A stretch of 64,000 nt of DNA from an uncultured Oscillospiraceae bacterium (GCA_900542145.1 UQMF01000007.1:1-64000), one strand, 5' to 3'. Numbered from the stretch's first letter, positions 8,197 through 16,866 are shown. The notes: generated by a model from the sequence alone, not told the origin. Translations and numbers: made by a program.

Positions 8197-9912
8197 TTGA
8201 TAAGGTTTAGAAATCCTGGAACACAATATTCTACCCAAGTTCAGGTAATAAAACAACTCTATTCAGCTTTACACGAGCAAGCCTATTTTACACTTGAGGA
8301 CATGGCTGTTGTTATTGCACAAGGCAGACTTATGACCGCATACGGATACGCTGGTGATGATGCACTTCGACTAAGCAATACAGATCAAGAAAGCATGAAC
8401 TCTGCATTGATGAACGCCAAAATGTATGCAGAAGTATTTCGTATGCTTGGATGGATTACTCCTTATAGCGAAAAATCATCGTATCCGTTGGTGTTCACAT
8501 ATATTGGTATTCATATTGCATTATCTACAGAAGATTGTTCCAAACTCTATGAGCAATGTGTACTTGGAATAAACAGTCCCACCCAATTGACGGACAAAAT
8601 GAGATATAATGAAAAAGTTCGCTTTTTCAAATGTGCATTGCGTTCCTTTATTGATTTGGGAGGAGTAATGTATAAACATGAATTATGCCTTGGGCCAATG
8701 AGTATCAACGATGAAGATGAAGTCGCATATAGGGGAATGATTCAATACATCAAATCTTTAAGAGGTGATTATAAGAGGTTAAAAGAAGCATTCGAAGATT
8801 TGGCAGATAGCTTGGGTATGAAAACAACCCCTGTTGATAATTGCACAAGACTTCCTATTGCTTTTATGAAGAGTTGTAATTGGATAGAATCAGTTCAAAA
8901 TAAAACATTGTATGGAAAGTCTATGTCCTGCTTACAGATTACTACTCATGGTATAGAAACCTATGAGAGTGTTAAAAACATGTACGATTTACGACTCAAT
9001 AAATATATCAATTTGGACGAATGCACCCAACAAGCAACGATTCGTCTAGGTACATACACCATGCTACTTCGAGCGGGTTACGATATGTCTGGAGTAAAAG
9101 ATGTGATGGAATCTGACAAAGAACAATGTAAATCTTTACTTGGCAACAAGGATTTATTATTCTCGCCTTCACAGACAATTCGACGTGCACAAGTGGAGAA
9201 AGCTCTCGGAATTGAAATAGGTAGTGGTTTAGAATCACAAAATCACATTGATACATTTGATAGCACTGTCGAAGAACGCGAAGCCTTGTATAATACGCAG
9301 ATATGGAAAATTAATATTCCTGAAGAAGCTGCTACAGATTTATTAATATCGACAGAGGATACGGATTTCTTAAATAGAGTAAATCAACTGGTGGCTTCTG
9401 GAAAAAGCAGCCGTGCTATTGTAGATATTCTATTTGAATATTATATAGATGCTACGCAAACCACATTTTATCCATTAATAGCAACGCTATTTAAAATAAT
9501 GGGTTTTAACTGTTCTTTCTCCAGACCTGGCGATAATGGAGCTCGATGGGATGCTATTATTGATGACTCACAAAGGAGCATTCCGATTGAAATAAAATCA
9601 CCAACTGAAGAACAGCATCTCTCCATTAAAGCAATAAGGCAGGCACTTGAAAACAAAATTATTCTATTATCGCGAAAAACTCATATAACTACCCCAGAAA
9701 CATCAACATTGGCAGTTGGATATTATATGCCGAATGAGCGTGCTGAGGTAAGCAGATTGATTTCTGATTTCAAATTAACATACGGTTATAAGATTGGTGT
9801 AATTGATTTGAAGTCATTGCTATCGCTTGCAGTAAGTATTCTCGTCGATGGAAAAGGATTTGACAAAGAAAAAATGTATCACTTGGAGGGATTAATGAAT
9901 GCAAGTATTTAA
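8197..9912 (+). CDS. PD-(D/E)xK restriction-endonuclease-like protein
   Basis: 571 aa with a TTG start, preceded by AGGAGG at ideal spacing; 20 bp after the ATPase. The C-terminal region has a nuclease core: D452 in RWDAIIDD, then E465-I-K467 in IPIEIKSP, then a helix (LSIKAIRQALENK). That is a clear PD-(D/E)xK arrangement. Residues 1-400 probably hold DNA recognition and winged-helix parts (a GIETYESVKNMYDLRL segment and an INLDECTQQATIRLGTYTMLLRAGYD segment). Its stop overlaps the next gene by 14 bp, so the two are coupled. With two methyltransferases downstream it is probably the restriction subunit. AlwI-like type IIS enzymes are a possible relation that I cannot confirm. Confidence 0.78.
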   Translation: MIRFRNPGTQYSTQVQVIKQLYSALHEQAYFTLEDMAVVIAQGRLMTAYGYAGDDALRLSNTDQESMNSALMNAKMYAEVFRMLGWITPYSEKSSYPLVFTYIGIHIALSTEDCSKLYEQCVLGINSPTQLTDKMRYNEKVRFFKCALRSFIDLGGVMYKHELCLGPMSINDEDEVAYRGMIQYIKSLRGDYKRLKEAFEDLADSLGMKTTPVDNCTRLPIAFMKSCNWIESVQNKTLYGKSMSCLQITTHGIETYESVKNMYDLRLNKYINLDECTQQATIRLGTYTMLLRAGYDMSGVKDVMESDKEQCKSLLGNKDLLFSPSQTIRRAQVEKALGIEIGSGLESQNHIDTFDSTVEEREALYNTQIWKINIPEEAATDLLISTEDTDFLNRVNQLVASGKSSRAIVDILFEYYIDATQTTFYPLIATLFKIMGFNCSFSRPGDNGARWDAIIDDSQRSIPIEIKSPTEEQHLSIKAIRQALENKIILLSRKTHITTPETSTLAVGYYMPNERAEVSRLISDFKLTYGYKIGVIDLKSLLSLAVSILVDGKGFDKEKMYHLEGLMNASI

Positions 9913-10951
9913 AGAGTTATCAAACAGGCAAAATATCTCTATACTCAAAGAGATTCCTTTTGCTTTGTTAATTCACCAGTGCACGCCTGGTGTTGCATGT
10001 TTCAGAAATGGCGATGAATGTTATATTGGTTGTCTTAGTTGCGCCAATCCTAGATGTATGTACTTTAGTGACCGTGAAATTGAATGTGAATACGTTAATG
10101 GTTTCCCAAGTGATAAATCCATAAATGTATGCCCCGTTGATGCTATTGCTTGGGATAATGAAGGTCATGTTCCTATAATTGATGTCCAAAAATGTATTAA
10201 CTGTGGAATTTGTGCAAGTCGTTGCCCTGTGGGAGCCATTTATTTTACCGACCAAGAGAAACCAGCAGTCTATTCTTCAACCTCAATGTATACCACAAAA
10301 GAGAAGTATGATGAAGCAAACCTGTCTAATCATATCTATCAAATCAATCAATTGCTAAAAATTCCTCGCACAGGAGTTTATTTAAATGCGAATGATTTTC
10401 TTTTAGAAAAAATATATGAAAAACTTTTCAACTTAAGGAATAATTATCATACCACTGTAGGTAGAAATTTGCTTATCGCTTTGGGCTGTAAATGCTCTAT
10501 TCGCAGAATCGGTGATGTGTATACACGTATGGATGCAATCTACTCTTCACAAGCAGGATCTTTTGGTGCCGTGGAAATTGAGTTTGGACGAGACACGCTT
10601 GACGCATCTAGACGAATTCTCGATGATATTGCTGTTCTAAACACAAGATATGGGATCAACAAACTAGACAATAAAGCACTAGTTATATGTCTACAATTAC
10701 CTAATGCTCGTCAAGGTTATTGGCAAGTAGTAAAAGATATTGCCGTTGTCGAAGGAATTAAAATTGGAACAATAACCGTAGGAGCACTGATGTTGCTCTT
10801 GTGGAATAATTGCACTTTTGAACCCGAAAATAATCGCTACTATATTGATTACGATAATATGGATTTGAGACATATACTTTGTGTACAAATGGATTGTGCT
10901 GATATTCCAATAAGCAATAAAGAACTTGGAATTATAGAACCCATGAAATAA
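9899..10951 (+). CDS. Ferredoxin (2[4Fe-4S])-PD-(D/E)xK-like fusion protein
   Basis: 350 aa. Residues 28-116 hold two [4Fe-4S] motifs: C45, C48, C53, C78-P and C99-x2-C102-x2-C105-x3-C109-P, the bacterial ferredoxin pattern with extra Cys at 28, 34, 41 and 63. Residues 180-310 look like a second nuclease core: D212 in TRMDAIY, then E226-I-E228 in AVEIEFG and a following helix. The usual Lys of ExK is Glu here. The local order R-(W/M)-D-A-I ... EI(K/E) is the same as in the preceding gene. The 14-bp overlap with that gene suggests a two-subunit enzyme. Cluster role (structural or redox) is unknown. Confidence 0.75.
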   Translation: MQVFKELSNRQNISILKEIPFALLIHQCTPGVACFRNGDECYIGCLSCANPRCMYFSDREIECEYVNGFPSDKSINVCPVDAIAWDNEGHVPIIDVQKCINCGICASRCPVGAIYFTDQEKPAVYSSTSMYTTKEKYDEANLSNHIYQINQLLKIPRTGVYLNANDFLLEKIYEKLFNLRNNYHTTVGRNLLIALGCKCSIRRIGDVYTRMDAIYSSQAGSFGAVEIEFGRDTLDASRRILDDIAVLNTRYGINKLDNKALVICLQLPNARQGYWQVVKDIAVVEGIKIGTITVGALMLLLWNNCTFEPENNRYYIDYDNMDLRHILCVQMDCADIPISNKELGIIEPMK

Positions 10952-10960
10952 ATAAAGCCA

Positions 10961-11000
10961 AAACACTTGAAAAGTGTTGAATAGTCTTGACAAGTCTTAA
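10961..11000 (+). repeat. Four decamer direct repeats overlapping the methyltransferase promoter
   Basis: Four consecutive 10-bp units, each ending TTGA (the last TTAA), with consensus MAAGTCTTGA. The third unit supplies the TTGA of the -35 box, so occupancy would block RNA polymerase. TTGA recurs with the same 10-bp period as in the array at 4451-4510. Confidence 0.75.
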
Positions 11001-11015
11001 AACGCATGGTATAAT
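10987..11015 (+). promoter_or_regulatory. Promoter of the methyltransferase pair
   Basis: TTGACA, 17 bp, TATAAT: consensus on both boxes. The -35 lies inside the decamer array, which suggests autoregulation by the HTH domain of the first methyltransferase. Confidence 0.85.
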
Positions 11016-11055
11016 ATAAAAAGACGAATACTATGCAGAAAGGCAGATTGATGAA

Positions 11056-12213
11056 ATGTCAGAAAATATAGTTGGAACCAAAAAAGCTGCTGATATAATA
11101 GGTGTTAGTGTTTCAACCATCTACCGAATGGTTGAACAAGGAATACTCCACCCTTCCAAAACACCTGGTGGTCAAAGACGTTTTTCCGTAGAGCAATTGG
11201 AAGAGTATTTAGAAAAAAGCCGAGACATTATTGCTCCACAAAATCCTTACCAGATGAAATTGGATTTTATCTCTGGAGACATCACAGAGGATATCGAAAC
11301 TGAATCCTCAAAAAAAGAAGCAGATGATGACAATGTTTCCGAAACACCTATTGATACTAAGCCTGTAGATCCGCGCAATACATTAAATGATCTAAATGGA
11401 TCACAATGGTTGCCAGAAACCAAAAGTTTCTTTTATCAAAAGGGCCTTGGTGCAAAACATCCACACGCACAAATCGAACGGCAACATCCAGCTCCGTTTT
11501 CTTTCCAGGATATTTCTCACCTTGTAACTTTTTTTACCAAAAGGGGAATGCACGTTCTTGACCCATTTGGCGGAGTTGGCTCAACTGCAAAAGCTTGCGA
11601 ACTTGAAGGGCGCATTTGTACGAGCATTGAGCTACAAAAAAGATGGCATGATTTAGCAATTGAAAGGCTTGAAACAGAAGTCTGTGAAGGCTCTTCAACG
11701 AAACACACATTTATCCTCGGGGACTCGCGAGAGGAATTGAAAAAAATTGACAATTGTTCCTTTGATTTTATGGTTACCAGCCCACCTTACTGGTCAATAC
11801 TGAACAAAAAAGCTGATTACAAGGTCAAAAAAGAACGTTTGGAAAACAATTTAGCCACTAATTATTCAGACAATGATGAAAATGATATGTCAAATATCGA
11901 AAATTATCAGGATTTCTTAAAATCTCTCGTGGACGATGTATTTCTTGAATGCGCAAGACTTCTTCGCCCCAAAAAGTATATGTGCATAATTGTTTCTGAT
12001 TTTAGGAATAAATCAGAATTCATCAGTTTTCACAGTGACTTAATTCAAACAATGAATCACAGGAGAACTTCTGATGGCTATAGAATTACCTTGCAAGGAG
12101 TTAAGATTCTCTTGCAAAATCACAAAACGCTTCTCCCCTATGGCTACCCTTTCGCTTATGTTGAAAACATCCATCATCAATATATTTTAATTTTTAGAAA
12201 GGAAAAAAAATAA
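11056..12213 (+). CDS. MerR/BldC-type HTH fused to N4/N6 DNA methyltransferase
   Basis: 385 aa. Residues 4-52 are an excisionase/MerR-like winged HTH (KKAADIIGVSVSTIYRMVEQG, then TPGGQRRFSVEQLEEYL). Residues 70-125 are an acidic linker. The methylase part has DPFGGVGST (169-177, SAM binding) before TSPPYW (241-246, catalytic). This order is opposite to the beta class; SPPYW is frequent in N4-cytosine enzymes, but base specificity is not certain. The gene has its own promoter and overlaps the second methylase by one base (TAATG). Likely roles are modification of one strand of the target and repression of its own promoter through the decamers. Confidence 0.82.
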   Translation: MSENIVGTKKAADIIGVSVSTIYRMVEQGILHPSKTPGGQRRFSVEQLEEYLEKSRDIIAPQNPYQMKLDFISGDITEDIETESSKKEADDDNVSETPIDTKPVDPRNTLNDLNGSQWLPETKSFFYQKGLGAKHPHAQIERQHPAPFSFQDISHLVTFFTKRGMHVLDPFGGVGSTAKACELEGRICTSIELQKRWHDLAIERLETEVCEGSSTKHTFILGDSREELKKIDNCSFDFMVTSPPYWSILNKKADYKVKKERLENNLATNYSDNDENDMSNIENYQDFLKSLVDDVFLECARLLRPKKYMCIIVSDFRNKSEFISFHSDLIQTMNHRRTSDGYRITLQGVKILLQNHKTLLPYGYPFAYVENIHHQYILIFRKEKK

Positions 12214-13037
12214 TGAAGGAGAAATACTGTGGTTTAATATGTGGTGATTCTGATATACTTCTTCAAAAGATGCTTGATGACGGCTTCAAAGTTGATCTAG
12301 TCTTAACTGACCCGCCATATAACTTAAACAAAGATTTTGGAAACAATAGTGATAAACTTTCCTTGGAGGATTTTCTAAGAGTTTCAAGAAAGCGAATAGA
12401 ACTCTGTCGAGATTTGCTTGTTCCAAATGGGAGTATAATCTGGTTTGGAATTCACCACTATATCGGATTCATTCAATCAATAATGTACGATGTTGGATTA
12501 AACTATAGACGTATGAATATCTGGTACTACGAGAACGGCTTTAGTAGGCTCACTACTGCGCCTCTTACACAATACGAGCCTTTTCTGTGGTTTTCAAAAT
12601 CACCTAAAAATTGGACTTACAATGTTGATGATGTGCGCATTCCATACAAAAGCACCGAAAGATTAAAGAATCCCGTTTACTACAAAAATGCGAAAGGTGA
12701 ACGCATAAAATGGCAACCAAATCCGCTCGGCGCAATGAGGGGTGATGTATGGTCTTTTCCGACTCTTGCAGGAAAAAATTATCAAGATGAAAAAACACCT
12801 CATCCAACTCAAAAGCCTGAAGCTTTGATTACAGAAATAATCAAGGCATTTTGTCCAAAGAATGCAAATGGGTTTTACGAAGGTACAATTTTGGATCCAT
12901 TTCACGGTTCTGGCACATTAGGTGTCTGCTGTGAAAAATTAAACAAAATGGGACATAACATCAAGTGGATTGGTATAGAGATAGAAAAGAATTGGTGTGA
13001 TATTGCTGAAAATCGATTGGAAAAGCTTAAATTATGA
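12213..13037 (+). CDS. Beta-class DNA adenine/N4-cytosine methyltransferase
   Basis: 274 aa. Catalytic TDPPYN lies at 32-37, HPTQKPEAL in the middle and the SAM site LDPFHGSGT near residue 230, so the order is IV then I (beta class). The HPTQKP box is typical of restriction-system N6-adenine enzymes. A second methylase of a different class next to the first is what an asymmetric recognition site needs, one enzyme per strand. This is the last gene of the island. Confidence 0.85.
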   Translation: MKEKYCGLICGDSDILLQKMLDDGFKVDLVLTDPPYNLNKDFGNNSDKLSLEDFLRVSRKRIELCRDLLVPNGSIIWFGIHHYIGFIQSIMYDVGLNYRRMNIWYYENGFSRLTTAPLTQYEPFLWFSKSPKNWTYNVDDVRIPYKSTERLKNPVYYKNAKGERIKWQPNPLGAMRGDVWSFPTLAGKNYQDEKTPHPTQKPEALITEIIKAFCPKNANGFYEGTILDPFHGSGTLGVCCEKLNKMGHNIKWIGIEIEKNWCDIAENRLEKLKL

Positions 13038-13444
13038 CTCCCAGTTTCGTTCTGTATTGCTGACGATTCAGATACGCTTAAAAGTAATGCAATCTTTCAA
13101 CTCAATGGACATTCGTCAATACACAAACGAATTGGGTTAATTCTGATAAGGCTTGAATATTAGTAAACAACAATTCATCAAAGGAAAATGCATTCACTCA
13201 AATATCAATATTGGGCAAAAAATATGTCTATTGAGCAGTAAAACTACTCAATAGACATATTCCCCTATACGCACCACCCACACCCCGCACTCCACTAAAC
13301 TGCAAAACAAAGCCAGACATTGCTTGCAACGGCTCGTGCCACGTTGAGTGCGTGGTTTCTATGACGCGCAAGGAGCCGAACTCCGCAGCAGTAACAGAAT
13401 AACCTCCATGCCCCCGGATTCCGGCGGGCATTACTTCTGCATAG
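13038..13444. other. Right junction of the island, no gene seen
   Basis: About 400 bp without a convincing gene. Base composition rises from AT-rich (13038-13260) to GC-rich (from about 13265), marking the probable island edge. A long dyad sits at the change point. A minus-strand frame at 13228-13431 has no ribosome binding site and no similarity I recognise. No tRNA gene or clear attachment repeat is visible. Confidence 0.5.
13222..13260. terminator. Long dyad / probable terminator at island edge
   Basis: 14-bp perfect arms (ATATGTCTATTGAG and its complement) around an 11-nt centre. A run of A (13217-13222) on its left means that on the minus strand the hairpin is followed by T residues, so it would terminate leftward transcription. 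On the plus strand it follows the last methylase but lacks a T run. Confidence 0.55.
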
Positions 13445-13473
13445 TTGACTTTTTCGCCGGAATGCGCTATAAT
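13445..13473 (+). promoter_or_regulatory. Promoter of aroB operon
   Basis: TTGACT, 17 bp, TATAAT, 35 bp before the aroB start codon. Confidence 0.8.
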
Positions 13474-13508
13474 AATATAAGTGTAACCATCAGAAAGGAT
13501 AATGCATT

Positions 13509-14558
13509 ATGCAGAAAGTACATGTAAACGCAAGCCGCAGCTACGATATAATCATCGGCAGCGGACTTCTCGATAACGCCGGGGATTACATTTCCGCGGC
13601 AATAAAGGCGCGCCATGTGTGCGTTGTGACCGACGACACCGTGGACGGGCTGTATTCCGACAGAATGATGAAGACCCTGGCGGACCACGGATTCAGCGCC
13701 GTCAAGTTCGTATTCTCCCACGGCGAGGCCTCCAAGTGCCACACAACCCTTATCCGGCTGTATGATTTCCTGGCGGACAACGGATTCACGCGCTCCGACG
13801 CGCTCATCGCGCTCGGCGGCGGAGTCACCGGCGACCTGACCGGATTCGCGGCTGCAAGCTACATGCGCGGCATCGGATTCGTGCAGGTCCCTACAACGGT
13901 TCTCGCCCAGACCGACAGCTCAGTCGGCGGCAAAACCGCAGTGGACATCGCCGGAGGAAAGAACCTGGTGGGCGCGTTCTACCAGCCCCAGCTGGTGCTC
14001 TGCGACACTGACACGCTCTCCACCCTCACGCCGGAGTTCTTCGCGGACGGCATGGCTGAGGTCGTGAAATACGGCATGATAAAGTCCCGGGAGCTGTTTG
14101 ATATCCTCACCGAAAAGGATATCCACGACAACCTCGAGGACATAATCACGCGCTGCGTTTCCATCAAGGCGCAGGTAGTCGAGAACGACGAACGCGAGAA
14201 GGGCGAGCGAATGCTCCTGAACTTCGGACATACCCTCGGGCACGCTATCGAGAAATATTACAATTATACCGGAATGTCCCACGGTTACGCCGTCGCTATC
14301 GGAATGAGCACCTTCACCCACATCGCCGAACGCCGCGGAATGTGCCACCCGGGAGTTTCCGAAAAGCTGGACGCACTGCTGAATAAGTGCCATCTTCCCC
14401 TTACGACGGAAGCCCCGATGGACGATCTCTTCAGGAACTCCCTCGGCGACAAGAAGCGCCTTTCCTCCGGCATGAATATAATTATCTGCCCGGATATCGG
14501 CGAAAGCAAGATTTGCAGCATGTCCATCGACGAATACGAAAATTTCCTGAAAGGCTGA
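13509..14558 (+). CDS. aroB: 3-dehydroquinate synthase
   Basis: 349 aa, full length. Converts DAHP to 3-dehydroquinate, the second step of the shikimate pathway, in the cytoplasm, using NAD and a divalent metal. Visible family motifs: ALGGGVTGDLTGF (nucleotide binding), QVPTTVLAQTDSSVGGKTAVD, KNLVGAFYQP, and metal ligands in AEVVKYGMI, NFGHTLGHAIE and SHGYAVAIGM. First gene of aroB-aroA-aroC; 9 bp separate it from aroA. Confidence 0.96.
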   Translation: MQKVHVNASRSYDIIIGSGLLDNAGDYISAAIKARHVCVVTDDTVDGLYSDRMMKTLADHGFSAVKFVFSHGEASKCHTTLIRLYDFLADNGFTRSDALIALGGGVTGDLTGFAAASYMRGIGFVQVPTTVLAQTDSSVGGKTAVDIAGGKNLVGAFYQPQLVLCDTDTLSTLTPEFFADGMAEVVKYGMIKSRELFDILTEKDIHDNLEDIITRCVSIKAQVVENDEREKGERMLLNFGHTLGHAIEKYYNYTGMSHGYAVAIGMSTFTHIAERRGMCHPGVSEKLDALLNKCHLPLTTEAPMDDLFRNSLGDKKRLSSGMNIIICPDIGESKICSMSIDEYENFLKG

Positions 14559-14567
14559 GGTGAACGC

Positions 14568-15794
14568 ATGAATATCGTCATTACACCAAAACCGCTCTCC
14601 GGCAGAGTCGTGATTCCGCCGTCCAAGAGTATTTCCCACCGCGCTCTTATCTGCGCCGCCCTCTCTAAGGGCGAAAGCGAGATAACCGGCGTCCTCGAAT
14701 GCGAGGATATCGACGCGACCACCGACGCCCTCACCGCACTCGGCGCTGAAATACGCACTGAAAACGGCGTTACTTACGTCAGGGGTATCGAGAATGTGCC
14801 CTCCTACGCGGAGATAAACTGCCGGGAAAGCGGCTCCACCCTGCGATTCATGATGCCCGTCTGTGCGGCTCTCGGCGTTGAAACGGTATTTACCGGCTCC
14901 GGAAAGCTGCCCACCAGACCCGTGACTCCCTACCTGGATCAGTTACCGAAGCACGGCGTGGAATTCATTTCGGACACTTTCCCCTACCACATCAAGGGAA
15001 AGCTCACCTCTGGTGTTTACCCCGTAACCGGCGACATATCCTCCCAGTTCATCACCGGGCTGATGTTCGCAATGCCCCTTCTTGAGGGCGCCAGCGTTAT
15101 CCAGCTGACCTCCACGCTCCAGTCCAAGCCCTATGCGGACATCACCGTGAACTGCATGCGCGCCTTCGGTATCGAAACCCTGGAGGTCAACGGCAACTAC
15201 AACATCAAGGGTATCCAGACCTATAATCCCACGAAGTTCACCGTGGAGGGCGACTGCTCCCAGGCGGCATTCTTCGCCGTTGCAAACGAACTTGGAAGCA
15301 GCATTGAACTCGTCGGAGTCAACCGCAACAGCGTGCAGGGCGACCGCGCGGTGTTCGACATAATCGACAAGGCGATAAAAATAAATGGGAACTACTCCGG
15401 CTTCGACATCGACGCTTCGGATATCCCGGATCTGGTTCCCGTGCTGACGGTGCTCGCCGCCTTCGCCGAGGGGACTTCCCATATACGGGGCTGCAAGCGC
15501 CTGCGCATAAAGGAGAGCGACCGCCTGGTATCCATCTCGACAGTGCTCAACTCACTGGGCGCCGATGTAAAGATAGTAAACGACGAACTGGAGATAAACG
15601 GCGTGAAGGAGCTTTCCGGCGGCGTATGCTCAAGCTTCAACGACCACCGTATCGCAATGTCGCTGGCGGTGGCTTCCCAGCGGTGCACTTCCCCGCTGAC
15701 GATAACCGGGGCGGAGTGCGTTGCAAAGAGCTATCCCACTTTCTTCGAGGATTTCCGGGCGCTTGGAGGTGAATACGATGTCGTCATTGTTTGA
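14568..15794 (+). CDS. aroA: 3-phosphoshikimate 1-carboxyvinyltransferase (EPSP synthase)
   Basis: 408 aa. Transfers enolpyruvyl from PEP to shikimate-3-phosphate. Motifs: PPSKSISHRALI at the N-terminus, NCRESGSTLRFMMP, GKLPTRPV, GDISSQFITGLM, DIPDLVPVL, RIKESDRL and FNDHRIAMSLA, all in the expected order. The 3' end overlaps aroC by 17 bp. The class affecting glyphosate response was not assigned. Confidence 0.96.
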   Translation: MNIVITPKPLSGRVVIPPSKSISHRALICAALSKGESEITGVLECEDIDATTDALTALGAEIRTENGVTYVRGIENVPSYAEINCRESGSTLRFMMPVCAALGVETVFTGSGKLPTRPVTPYLDQLPKHGVEFISDTFPYHIKGKLTSGVYPVTGDISSQFITGLMFAMPLLEGASVIQLTSTLQSKPYADITVNCMRAFGIETLEVNGNYNIKGIQTYNPTKFTVEGDCSQAAFFAVANELGSSIELVGVNRNSVQGDRAVFDIIDKAIKINGNYSGFDIDASDIPDLVPVLTVLAAFAEGTSHIRGCKRLRIKESDRLVSISTVLNSLGADVKIVNDELEINGVKELSGGVCSSFNDHRIAMSLAVASQRCTSPLTITGAECVAKSYPTFFEDFRALGGEYDVVIV

Positions 15795-16866
15795 CGGAGG
15801 TATCTCCGTATCCATATTCGGCGAGAGCCACGGCAGGGGTATCGGCGTCGTGCTGGACAATCTGCCCTCCGGCGAGGAGATAGACCTTGATGAGATCGGT
15901 ATCTACATGGCGAGAAGAGCCGCGAAATCCGACGGCACCAGCACCCTGCGACTGGAGAAGGATATTCCCGATATCCTCTCGGGAATCTACGAGGGCAGAA
16001 CCACCGGAACTCCGCTGGCGGCGGTGATATTCAACGGCGAGCAGCATTCCAAGGACTACGGCAATATAGCACACATCGCACGGCCTGCCCATGCTGATTT
16101 CACTGGATTCCTGCGCTACAACGGAGCCAACGACCCCCGGGGCGGAGGGCACTTCTCAGGAAGGCTCACTGCGCCGCTGGTGTTTGCAGGTGCAGTCTGC
16201 GCGCAGATACTTGAGCACCGCGGAATCACTACTGGTGCGCATATCCGCTCCCTGAAAGGGATACAGGACGACGCCTTCGACCCGGTGAATGTGACCGCAG
16301 AACAGCTGAGAGCCGTCAAATCTGCGGCATTCCCGGTGCTGAACAGCGGAGTTGCCGGGGAAATGCGCGAAGCTATCCTCGCTGCGCGCAGCGACCTCAA
16401 CAGCATAGGCGGAATCGTGGAATGCGCCGCAGTCGGAATGCCGGCAGGCGTCGGTTCCCCGATGATGGACGGGCTGGAGAACGTGATCTCCCGGCTGGTG
16501 TTCGCTATCCCGGCGGTAAAGGGTATTGAGTTCGGTAACGGATTCGGCTGCGCGGATATTTTCGGCAGCGAAAACAACGACGAATTCGCGGTGCGTGACG
16601 GAAAGATAGTGACCCTCACCAACAACCACGGCGGAATACTCGGCGGAATCAGTTCGGGAATGCCAATAATATTCCGCGCTGCATTCAAGCCTACCCCCTC
16701 TATATCCCGTCCGCAGAAGAGCGTGGATTTCAAGGACATGACCGAGCAGGAGCTTGTGATAAAGGGAAGGCACGATCCCTGCGTGGTTCCCCGGGCGGTC
16801 CCCTGCGTCGAGGCGGCGCTCAATATTGCGCTGGTTTCCGCGCTTTCAGCAGAGGGAAAACTCTGA
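15778..16866 (+). CDS. aroC: Chorismate synthase
   Basis: About 362 aa from the ATG at 15778, which has GGAGGTG ten bases upstream within aroA; the frame is open further upstream but the protein family begins at SSLFDGGISVSIFGESHG. FMN-dependent final step to chorismate. Motifs: GESHGRGIGVVLDNLP, RPAHADFTGFLRYN, DPRGGGHFSGRLTA, and near the end RHDPCVVPRAVPCVEAA. Confidence 0.95.
   Translation: MSSLFDGGISVSIFGESHGRGIGVVLDNLPSGEEIDLDEIGIYMARRAAKSDGTSTLRLEKDIPDILSGIYEGRTTGTPLAAVIFNGEQHSKDYGNIAHIARPAHADFTGFLRYNGANDPRGGGHFSGRLTAPLVFAGAVCAQILEHRGITTGAHIRSLKGIQDDAFDPVNVTAEQLRAVKSAAFPVLNSGVAGEMREAILAARSDLNSIGGIVECAAVGMPAGVGSPMMDGLENVISRLVFAIPAVKGIEFGNGFGCADIFGSENNDEFAVRDGKIVTLTNNHGGILGGISSGMPIIFRAAFKPTPSISRPQKSVDFKDMTEQELVIKGRHDPCVVPRAVPCVEAALNIALVSALSAEGKL

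Noticed and set aside
13228..13431. 67-codon minus-strand frame at the island edge
   Set aside because: No ribosome binding site, no recognisable family, and its 3' part lies in the dyad.
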